Shown here: positions 1 to 5,193 of the stretch, piece after piece
How positions within the stretch are numbered: position 1 is the first letter of the stretch
Layout of the letters: every line of letters begins with the position of its first letter
DNA from: Dehalococcoidia bacterium
GTDB lineage: Bacteria > Chloroflexota > Dehalococcoidia > GIF9 > AB-539-J10
Direction of reading: 5' to 3'
DNA: 7,313 nt
Assembly (NCBI GenBank): GCA_030626915.1
Contig: DAOUTC010000060.1
Span: 1 to 7,313 of the forward strand
Notes under the pieces: model-generated
Databases searched by the model: none
Told to the model about the DNA's origin: nothing
The model's input: only the letters and a program-made list of their open reading frames with translations
Position numbers and translations under genes: made by a program

Positions 1-775
1 TACCCAACTTTCCTTTTAGCCACCCGACAAAATAGTGTCCTATACTCTCATAAAACTTCATTATTACATTGCCTATGATGCCGTCACAAACAATAACATT
101 GGCTTGCCCACTAAGGATATCATAGCCTTCTATGTTGCCAACAAAATCCAAATTGCTTTTTTGAAGCAGCTGGTAGCTCTCTTGAATTAACCTACTACCC
201 TTACCCTCTTCGGTTCCGATACTCAGAAGTGCTACTTTAGGGTTGGTAATGTTAAGTAGTTTCTTGGCATAAACGGAGCCTATAACTGCAAAGGATAATA
301 GATGGTGGGGCTTACAGTTGATATTAGCTCCGCCATCCACCAAGACTGTGTTTGGCGCAAGACCAACAAGGGGTACGCAGAGCGCAGGCCGTTCCAATCC
401 TGGCATCATGCCCAGTAATCTAATAGCACTGACGGATGCTGCCCCAGTAGGACCGGCGCTGACGATAGCGTCTGCTGTCCCTGTTTTTACCAATTCCGTT
501 GCCACAGCTATAGAGGCAGTGGGCTTACGTCGAACGGCGAAAGCTGGAGACTCACCCTCCTTGATGATTTCATCAGCCCTAACACAACTAATAGGAATAT
601 AGGAGCTGTCATACTTGGCTAGCTCCTTTTCCAGTATTTCTATTGGCCCAACCAGTATAATTCCCACATCCCCTTCTTTAGCAGCCATAACTGCTCCCTT
701 GATTATCTCCTCAGGAGCATAATCACCACCCATAGCATCCACTGCTATCCTTACAATTTTGCCGCTGTTGGGCAT
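1..775 (-). CDS. plsX: Phosphate acyltransferase PlsX, 5' part (runs off the left edge)
   Basis: PlsX converts acyl-ACP and phosphate to acyl-phosphate, the acyl donor for PlsY in bacterial phosphatidate synthesis; it is a peripheral membrane enzyme. The 258 visible codons match the family from the start: IAVDAMGGDYAPEEIIKGA at residues 10-28, a VSAGPTGA block near 105-112 (family usually SAGNTGA), VDGGANINCKP near 146-156, FAVIGSVYAK near 162-171, IGTEEGKG near 186-193 and VCDGIIGNVIMK near 229-240. The family is usually about 330-350 residues, so roughly the last quarter lies outside the window. The ATG start is supported by AAAGGAGG about 7 bases upstream and by the Val-Asp-Ala-Met-Gly-Gly-Asp block lying only 10 residues in. 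It follows the trp genes in the same direction but after a gap with a probable terminator and its own promoter, so it is probably a separate transcription unit. Family assignment is secure; regulation is inferred. Confidence 0.95.
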   Translation of the reverse strand, partial: MPNSGKIVRIAVDAMGGDYAPEEIIKGAVMAAKEGDVGIILVGPIEILEKELAKYDSSYIPISCVRADEIIKEGESPAFAVRRKPTASIAVATELVKTGTADAIVSAGPTGAASVSAIRLLGMMPGLERPALCVPLVGLAPNTVLVDGGANINCKPHHLLSFAVIGSVYAKKLLNITNPKVALLSIGTEEGKGSRLIQESYQLLQKSNLDFVGNIEGYDILSGQANVIVCDGIIGNVIMKFYESIGHYFVGWLKGKLG

Positions 776-780
776 GAAAA

Positions 781-790
781 TACCTCCTTT
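781..790 (-). promoter_or_regulatory. Strong ribosome binding site of plsX
   Basis: AAAGGAGGTA lies with its GGAGG core about 7 bases upstream of the ATG at 775. It fixes the plsX start and is the strongest Shine-Dalgarno match ahead of an assigned gene in the window. Confidence 0.8.
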
Positions 791-810
791 TTACACCCAT
801 AGCGCTATAA

Positions 811-839
811 GAACAGCTCAACTGTCACTTTAGCTGTTC
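811..839. promoter_or_regulatory. Perfect 8-bp dyad between the putative plsX promoter and plsX (possible operator or leader hairpin)
   Basis: GAACAGCT at 811-818 and its exact reverse complement AGCTGTTC at 832-839 are separated by 13 bases. The dyad begins a few bases downstream of the proposed plsX -10 box (843-848), so it would cover the transcription start and early leader. It could be a repressor site or an mRNA hairpin. It does not look like the FapR operator known from Firmicutes lipid genes. No U-run follows on the minus strand, so it is not a good terminator. The symmetry is seen directly; the role is inference. Confidence 0.4.
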
Positions 840-842
840 AAA

Positions 843-871
843 ATATTATACACCCTCCTTACATTTGTAAA
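843..871 (-). promoter_or_regulatory. Putative sigma70-type promoter for plsX
   Basis: On the minus strand TTTACA (866-871) is followed after 17 bases by TAATAT (843-848). A perfect TATAAT (845-850) overlaps this with a 15-base spacer. The site lies about 70 bases upstream of the plsX start and inside the arm of the long inverted repeat at 847-882. The match is good, but AT-rich intergenic DNA gives such matches by chance, so confidence is moderate. Confidence 0.4.
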
Positions 872-882
872 GAGGGTGTATA
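847..882 (-). terminator. Long inverted repeat, probable intrinsic terminator of the trp operon
   Basis: Bases 847-863 pair with 866-882 through 17 positions with a single C/A mismatch (858/871), closing on a loop of about four bases. The outer arm contains nine uninterrupted pairs, TACACCCTC with GAGGGTGTA. It begins 28 bases after the trpB2 stop codon. On the minus strand the stem runs straight into ATAATATTTTG, a U-rich but interrupted tail. Position and stability suggest the end of the trp transcript; the imperfect U-run and overlap with a promoter-like sequence lower confidence. The repeat is near-symmetric, so it could form on either strand. Confidence 0.55.
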
Positions 883-910
883 TGGTATATCCCAGAAATT
901 TTCCAGGTAT

Positions 911-2275
911 TTAACCTACCTTTGGTAGCTGAGCCAGCGCCTCCTCTATCTTCTCTTCAGGATACTCGTAGTTCTGAAGGTTGCCAGAAAGGTATGCATC
1001 GTAGGCAGCCATATCAACATGTCCATGTCCGCTGTGAGCCAGCAGGATGGTCTTTGACTCGCCAGACTCTTTGCACTTGAGGGCTTCGTCAATGACCACC
1101 TTTATAGCATGGTTTGGCTCTGGGGCGCTGATAATGCCCTCAGTACGAGCAAAGGTTATCCCCGCCTCAAAGGTAGCAAGCTGGTGCTCAGCTCTGGCTT
1201 CAACTAAGCCCAATCTCAAAAGGTGGCATATGATTGGTGCCATCCCATGATAGCGCAGCCCCCCGGCATGAATTGGAGGTGGAATAAAGCCGTGCCCTAA
1301 GGTAAACATCTTAATTAGAGGGGTGAGGCCAGCTTCATCGCCAAAATCATAGGCATACGGTCCCCTAGTCGTAGTAGGACAGCTTGCCGGCTCTACATTG
1401 ATGATACGCAAGTCTGGCTTTGTCCCCTCAATTTTATCTTTTACAAAGGGCAAAAACAGGCCGGCGAAGTTTGAGCCACCTCCGATGCAGCCCACGACAA
1501 TATCGGGGTAGGCATCTGCCTTCTCCATTAGCTTTTTTGCCTCCAAGCCATTAACTGTTTGATGCAATAGGACATGGTTAAGCACGCTACCCAAGGAATA
1601 ATGAGTATCATCTCGAGAAACGGCGTCCTCTACCGCCTCACTGATAGCTACACCTAAGCTGCCGGGGCAGTCGGGGTCTTTAGCCAGCATATCTCGTCCT
1701 GCCTTAGTATCCGGGCTAGGACTGGGCACGCATTTAGCTCCCCAGGTCTCCATCATGATGCGGCGATAGGGTTTCTGGTTATAGCTAATCCTGACCATAT
1801 AGACCTTGCACTCCAGACCAAAGGCAGCACAGCCGAAAGAGAGAGCGCTTCCCCATTGCCCAGCTCCAGTCTCAGTGGTAATGCGTTTTATTCCCTCTTG
1901 CTTGTTATAGTATGCTTGAGCTACGGCAGTGTTGGGCTTATGACTTCCCGGAGGGCTTACCCCTTCGTATTTGTAGAAAATCCTGGCTGGTGTATCCAGA
2001 GCTTCCTCTAATCTATGTGCCCGAAATAGCGTTGTGGGTCTCCACAACTTATATATCTCTCGCACCTCCTCAGGGATTTCAATCCACCTCTCAGTGCTTA
2101 CCTCCTGCTTTATTAACTCCATAGGGAATAAAGGGGTTAGGAGCTCAGGGGTTATTGGTTTTCCCGTAACCGGGTGCAAAACTGGTGGCAGAGGCTCAGG
2201 CAAATCAGCCTGAATGTTATACCAGTACCTCGGTATCTCCTCTTCATCGAGAGTAAACTTTGTTCTCTTGTCCAT
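911..2275 (-). CDS. trpB2: TrpB2-family tryptophan synthase beta-like protein (TrpB paralogue)
   Basis: This is a PLP-dependent fold-type II enzyme of the TrpB2 group, which is only distantly related to ordinary TrpB. The 454 residues have the long N-terminal extension typical of that group (RPTTLFRAHRLEEAL only starts at residue 79). Visible active-site elements are the PLP lysine in PGSHKPNTA (Lys113), the catalytic glutamate in TETGAGQWG (Glu135), the phosphate loop GGGSN (265-269), EGIISAPEPNHA (379-390) and HSGHGHVD (414-421). TrpB2 enzymes make tryptophan from indole without tight TrpA coupling, and several have been reported to prefer O-phosphoserine to serine; which substrate this one uses cannot be read here. 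The ATG has AAGGAAGGAG about 7 bases upstream. It is the last gene of the trp block, 95 bases after trpA, and a strong hairpin follows it. A role in indole recapture or as a second tryptophan synthase is inference. Confidence 0.93.
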   Translation of the reverse strand: MDKRTKFTLDEEEIPRYWYNIQADLPEPLPPVLHPVTGKPITPELLTPLFPMELIKQEVSTERWIEIPEEVREIYKLWRPTTLFRAHRLEEALDTPARIFYKYEGVSPPGSHKPNTAVAQAYYNKQEGIKRITTETGAGQWGSALSFGCAAFGLECKVYMVRISYNQKPYRRIMMETWGAKCVPSPSPDTKAGRDMLAKDPDCPGSLGVAISEAVEDAVSRDDTHYSLGSVLNHVLLHQTVNGLEAKKLMEKADAYPDIVVGCIGGGSNFAGLFLPFVKDKIEGTKPDLRIINVEPASCPTTTRGPYAYDFGDEAGLTPLIKMFTLGHGFIPPPIHAGGLRYHGMAPIICHLLRLGLVEARAEHQLATFEAGITFARTEGIISAPEPNHAIKVVIDEALKCKESGESKTILLAHSGHGHVDMAAYDAYLSGNLQNYEYPEEKIEEALAQLPKVG

Positions 2276-2293
2276 TTTTATCTCCTTCCTTTA

Positions 2294-2366
2294 TTAAATT
2301 TGGTTGTTTTTTAAGTTTTTGTATTCCGGCGCCGCTGGCGGGCGCCAGGTTCTCAATAAAGCCAAC
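2294..2366. repeat. Intergenic repeat copy A, upstream of trpB2
   Basis: The segment 2310-2333 (T-rich block followed by ATTCCGGCGCC) matches 4475-4499 at about 22 of 25 positions with one gap. A second block, CTCAATAAAGCCA at 2352-2364, matches CTCAAAATAGCCA at 4506-4518. A shared TTAAATT at 2294-2300 and 4454-4460 may mark the far boundary. Copy A carries about 13 extra bases that repeat the GGCGCC core and create a hairpin. Both copies lie in the same orientation between the previous gene and a TrpB-type gene. Confidence 0.75.
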
Positions 2367-2368
2367 AT
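2294..2368 (-). CDS. Possible 24-codon small ORF between trpA and trpB2
   Basis: ATG at 2368 lies 2 bases after the trpA stop, with a perfect AGGAGG (2376-2381) 7 bases upstream, embedded in the last codons of trpA. The frame runs MLALLRTWRPPAAPEY and on to TAA at 2294, 18 bases before the trpB2 ATG. It crosses the shared intergenic repeat and the GC-rich hairpin. It may serve to carry ribosomes from trpA to trpB2, or act as a leader containing one Trp codon. I recognise no family. The AGGAGG could also be a chance result of the trpA codons for Glu-Glu-Val, so confidence is low. Confidence 0.25.
   Translation of the reverse strand: MLALLRTWRPPAAPEYKNLKNNQI
2326..2348. other. GC-rich hairpin between trpA and trpB2
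   Basis: The two GGCGCC cores of repeat copy A pair as an 8-bp stem (2326-2333 with 2341-2348, one G-T wobble) around a 7-base loop. On the minus strand an A-rich stretch follows, not a U-run, so it is not an intrinsic terminator for trp mRNA. It may slow decay, guide processing or lower read-through into trpB2. The stem is seen directly; its function is inferred. Confidence 0.5.
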
Positions 2369-2370
2369 AT

Positions 2371-3219
2371 TTAAACCTCCTCATATGATATATTTTGAGC
2401 GTTAAGACGCCGTATGTATCCTTTTATACATCCTTGCTTTATCTGCCTTGCAAATCGGGCAATTTTTGGTAGAGTTTCTTCAGGATTTTCTAGGTTTTTC
2501 TGATAAATTTCCCCAAGGGCACTTCCCGTTATGACACCGTCTGCACCAGCGGAAACTACAGCCGCAGCATGCTCTTTCTTCGAAATACCAAAGCCAGCCA
2601 TTATAGGTATATCGCTATGTTTTCTAACTCTATTAACCAGCTTCAGGGTAGAATCAGCTAAAGTTTCCCTTGCTCCAGTCACACCTTCAACGTTTACCAC
2701 GTAAAGAAATCCCGAAGCAGCGGCAGCGATTCTCCTTAACCTATCTTCAGTGGTGAGGGGTGTTACCTGAAATATGACATGTATCCCTACTTCCCTTCCA
2801 GCATCTAAAAGAGGATTAGCTTCTTCAAGGGAAACGTCAGGAACGATTATACCTTGGGCACCTGCTTCCTTTATTTCGCTTAGGAAAGCCTTGACTCCGG
2901 CAATATAGGGGATATTGTAGTAAGTTGTCACTATTATGGGGATGTCCAAATTCTCTCTTAGCTTCTTTATTCCTTGGATGCACTTAGGCGGAGTTATGCC
3001 ATTTCTTAAAGCCCTCTCACAGGCTGCTTGAAAAATTGCTCCGTCTGCCGTTGGGTCTGAGAATGGAATTCCAAACTCGATAAAATCTGCACCATGTTTA
3101 ACTAGAATCTCGATTTGTGATAAGGAAAATTCCTCGTTAGGATCGCCATAATAAATGTGAGCCATATAAGCCCCTTCTTTTTCCTCACTTAACTCCCGGA
3201 ATTTTTCCTTAATCTCCAT
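2371..3219 (-). CDS. trpA: Tryptophan synthase alpha subunit
   Basis: TrpA cleaves indole-3-glycerol phosphate to indole and glyceraldehyde 3-phosphate and passes indole to TrpB. The 282-residue TIM barrel shows the family pattern: DFIEFGIPFSDPTADG (45-60) with the catalytic pair Glu48 and Asp59 (Glu49 and Asp60 in Salmonella), VPDVSLEE (126-133), loop-6 GVTGA (179-183) with Thr181, AGFGIS (208-213) and GADGVITGSAL (225-235). Several usually conserved stretches differ. The first strand reads AHIYYGDP where most TrpA have a TAGDP-like sequence, VPDLP is VPDVS, ADGP is ADGA, and the segment before GVTG is NVE. At 282 residues it is slightly longer than the usual 260-270, with an extra C-terminal tail. 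The ATG start overlaps the trpB end by 11 bases, so TrpA is probably made by coupled translation. Identity is secure; whether the pair has unusual kinetics is open. Confidence 0.95.
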   Translation of the reverse strand: MEIKEKFRELSEEKEGAYMAHIYYGDPNEEFSLSQIEILVKHGADFIEFGIPFSDPTADGAIFQAACERALRNGITPPKCIQGIKKLRENLDIPIIVTTYYNIPYIAGVKAFLSEIKEAGAQGIIVPDVSLEEANPLLDAGREVGIHVIFQVTPLTTEDRLRRIAAAASGFLYVVNVEGVTGARETLADSTLKLVNRVRKHSDIPIMAGFGISKKEHAAAVVSAGADGVITGSALGEIYQKNLENPEETLPKIARFARQIKQGCIKGYIRRLNAQNISYEEV

Positions 3220-4423
3220 AAAAGCGCCTCGTAATCACTTCGAGGTCCTTATCGCCCCTACCAGAGTAGTTTAAGACTATGACCTCGTCTCCATAAAATT
3301 CTTCCTTATGATTTAACATATAGGCGATAGCATGTGCTGTTTCCAGCGCAGGTATTAATCCCTCCGTTTGACACATCACCTTCACCGCTTCAAAAACCTC
3401 TTCATCAAAAGCATAGCCAACCTTCATTCTCCCAGTGTCGTACAAGTAGCATATTTGAGGTCCCCTCCCAGGATAGTTTAAACCAGCAGCCCTTGTCTTA
3501 GATGACTTTATTTGCCCATATTCATCCTGTAAAACTTGTATCAAAGCGCCGTGAAGTATTCCAGGCTTACCTAATTGGAAGGCAGCAGCACTATTGTCAG
3601 CATCTAAGTTCCCTCCTCCACCCTCAATGAAGTAAAGTCTAACCTTGTTATCATCGATGAAAGAACTGAATGCACCTATTGCATTACTTCCACCGCTGCC
3701 ACAAGCTATTATTGCATCTGGCAGCCTTCCTTCTTTCTCTAAAATCTGATTTTTGAGCTCCTTGCCAATTACGCTTTGGAATGCAGCCACGATTTTGGGA
3801 AATGGATGTGGCCCAACTGTGGAGCCCATGAGGTAATGGGTAGTTCTTGAGCAGGATGTCCATTCCCTCAGAGTATCAGAAACAGCATCCTTGAGGACGC
3901 CAGCGCCGGTTTTCACGGGGGTAATCTTTGCCCCTAAAAGTTTCATCCTTTTCACGTTGCTGGCTTGCCTGGCAATGTCCTTTATCCCCATAAAGATTTC
4001 CACTTCTAGACCTAAGGCACGACCGGCCATAGCAGTAGCAAACCCATGTTGCCCAGCTGAGGTTTCAGTAATCAAGCGACTTTTTCCCATTTTCTTTGCC
4101 AGAAGAGCCTGTCCCAAGGCATTGTTGAGCTTATGCGAGCCACCACAAAGCAAGTCCTCCCTTTTCAGGTAGACTTTACTCCCGATGGACTTTGAGAAGT
4201 TTTTGGCGTAGTAAAGCGGGGTGGGTCTCCCCCCATAGTCTCTCTGCAATCTGTGAAATTCCTCTTGAAATTCGGAAGTAGGATAATACCTATCAAAATT
4301 TTCATCTAGCTCAATAAGGACAGGCATTAAGATTTCATTCACAAACTGCCCACCATATTTACCAAAGTAACCCCGCTTATCAGGCAGCCTTTGCTGTTCG
4401 TATAAACGCTTTGACTTTACCAA
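3209..4423 (-). CDS. trpB: Tryptophan synthase beta subunit (divergent TrpB1)
   Basis: TrpB joins indole and L-serine to give tryptophan, using PLP, in an alpha2-beta2 complex with TrpA. The 404 residues contain LPDKRGYFGKYGGQFV at the start (13-28), GGRPTPLYYAK (64-74), the PLP lysine in GGSHKLNNALGQ (Lys98), the catalytic glutamate in TETSAGQHG (Glu120), IARQASN with Arg152 (Arg141 in Salmonella), EGLIPALETAHA (354-365) and SGRGDKD (387-393). Unusual residues are Ser122 where ETGAGQHG has Gly, CGSGGSN (241-247) instead of CVGGGSN, and AGLNYPGRGP (313-322) where the family has AGLDxPxVGP. Asn316 thus replaces the Asp305 that in Salmonella helps close the active site. The only sensible start is TTG at 4423, since an in-frame TAA lies upstream and no ATG occurs before LPD. 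Its Shine-Dalgarno context is poor. It overlaps trpA by 11 bases. Confidence 0.94.
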   Translation of the reverse strand: MVKSKRLYEQQRLPDKRGYFGKYGGQFVNEILMPVLIELDENFDRYYPTSEFQEEFHRLQRDYGGRPTPLYYAKNFSKSIGSKVYLKREDLLCGGSHKLNNALGQALLAKKMGKSRLITETSAGQHGFATAMAGRALGLEVEIFMGIKDIARQASNVKRMKLLGAKITPVKTGAGVLKDAVSDTLREWTSCSRTTHYLMGSTVGPHPFPKIVAAFQSVIGKELKNQILEKEGRLPDAIIACGSGGSNAIGAFSSFIDDNKVRLYFIEGGGGNLDADNSAAAFQLGKPGILHGALIQVLQDEYGQIKSSKTRAAGLNYPGRGPQICYLYDTGRMKVGYAFDEEVFEAVKVMCQTEGLIPALETAHAIAYMLNHKEEFYGDEVIVLNYSGRGDKDLEVITRRFYGD

Positions 4424-4445
4424 TGTCCTTTCCCCATGTTTGGCC
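4417..4445 (-). promoter_or_regulatory. Initiation region of trpB: TTG start with an overlapping six-codon ORF
   Basis: An AAAGGA motif lies only 2 bases before the TTG of trpB, too close for a normal ribosome binding site. In another frame an ATG at 4437, preceded by GAGG 6 bases upstream, opens MGKGHW followed by TAA at 4417, which overlaps the TTG and following codon of trpB. Ribosomes could start there and reinitiate on trpB. This arrangement is seen directly; use in translation is speculative. Confidence 0.25.
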
Positions 4446-4453
4446 TCTACCAG

Positions 4454-4518
4454 TTAAATTGAATTTACAGGACGTTTAAATTTTTGAGATTCCGGCGCCA
4501 AATTGCTCAAAATAGCCA
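4454..4518. repeat. Intergenic repeat copy B, upstream of trpB
   Basis: Partner of the element at 2294-2366. The best block, 4475-4499, ends in ATTCCGGCGCC, and a second block CTCAAAATAGCCA lies at 4506-4518. It lacks the 13-base insertion of copy A, so it has one GGCGCC palindrome and no large hairpin. It fills most of the gap between trpF (ends 4537) and trpB (starts 4423). Nothing else shared is apparent between these two gaps. Confidence 0.75.
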
Positions 4519-4553
4519 CTTAAATCAGGTAGCTGCTTATCTTCTATTCTCAT
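4476..4553 (-). pseudogene. 25-codon frame between trpF and trpB resembling the TrpB N-terminus (possible remnant or leader peptide)
   Basis: ATG at 4553 overlaps the end of trpF by 17 bases and has GAGG 7 bases upstream; TAA is at 4476. The product includes EDKQLPDLSGYFEQFG, which aligns without gaps to EQQRLPDKRGYFGKYG at residues 9-24 of the adjacent TrpB, sharing E, LPD, GYF and G. After this point the two diverge and the frame stops. It may be the leftover 5' end of a duplicated or replaced trpB, a short coupling peptide, or coincidence. The frame overlaps repeat copy B. Resemblance is seen directly; origin is inferred. Confidence 0.3.
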
Positions 4554-5193
4554 CAGTTTTCCTCACCGCTTCAATGAATGCCTTAATTTTAGCTACATCC
4601 TTAGTTCCCTCTACCTCTACTCCCGAGGAGACATCCACTCCCCAAGGTGATGCTATCTCGATTGCTTGAGCTACATTTTCTGGATTAAGACCACCAGCGA
4701 TAATTACTGGAAATCTTTTCGCCACTGGTTTTGCCAATTCCCAGTTAAAAGTCAATCCCGTTCCGCCATATTTGTCTTCAACCTGGGAATCGAGGAGAGT
4801 GATAAGCCTTCTAGCAGAAAGTAATTTAGCTCCCTCGTCCAGCTCAGCGCATATTTTCTCAGGGCGCTGCTGACCTATTCGAATCGCTTTAATTATTGGC
4901 CTGGCAATTTCACAGCAATATTCCCAGGACTCATTGCCACTTAGTTGAACCCAGTCTAAAGCACAAGAATCAGCAATTTCATTTACTTTAGAGACAGGCA
5001 TATTGACAAAGACGCCCACTATTTCTACGGCATTGCTGGCTTTCTTTACAGTGCTAACAATCTCGCATGCCCTGGATGGAATCACCTGCCGTCGACTAAG
5101 GGCAAAGACTAATCCGATAAAGTCGGCCCCAGCTTCGACTGCCGCTAAAGCATGAGTCGTGGCTCTAATCCCGCAAACCTTTACACGGGTCAT
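4537..5193 (-). CDS. trpF: Phosphoribosylanthranilate isomerase
   Basis: TrpF carries out the Amadori rearrangement of phosphoribosylanthranilate to CdRP, the substrate of TrpC. The 218 residues form a short TIM barrel of normal family length. The general base is Cys7 in VKVCGI and the general acid is Asp135 in TLLDS. They are followed by GGTGLTFNWEL (143-153), the phosphate-binding AGGLNPENV (166-174) and the VDVSSGVEVEGTKD block (186-199). The usual QLHG motif reads QLSGNE (83-88), a His to Ser change at a site outside the catalytic pair. The ATG overlaps the trpC stop as ATGA, with AAGGAG 8 bases upstream, so translation is probably coupled. It ends before the first open gap of the operon. 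Confidence 0.96.
   Translation of the reverse strand: MTRVKVCGIRATTHALAAVEAGADFIGLVFALSRRQVIPSRACEIVSTVKKASNAVEIVGVFVNMPVSKVNEIADSCALDWVQLSGNESWEYCCEIARPIIKAIRIGQQRPEKICAELDEGAKLLSARRLITLLDSQVEDKYGGTGLTFNWELAKPVAKRFPVIIAGGLNPENVAQAIEIASPWGVDVSSGVEVEGTKDVAKIKAFIEAVRKTDENRR

Noticed and set aside
318..602. Plus-strand 94-codon open frame
   Set aside because: It lies wholly inside plsX on the opposite strand, whose frame shows clear family motifs over the same bases; the plus-strand product has no recognisable features.
2326..2348. Hairpin before trpB2 as an intrinsic terminator
   Set aside because: On the minus strand the stem is followed by an A-rich tract, not U residues; on the plus strand no gene ends there and no U-run follows.
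3891..4172. Plus-strand 93-codon frame with a hydrophobic stretch
   Set aside because: It is antisense to the most conserved active-site part of trpB. The hydrophobic run follows from the reverse complement of conserved codons.
4424..4536. Tryptophan attenuator or T-box leader in the trpF-trpB gap
   Set aside because: There is no run of Trp codons, no alternative stem pair with a U-run and no recognisable T-box sequence; only a single GGCGCC palindrome and the shared repeat are present.
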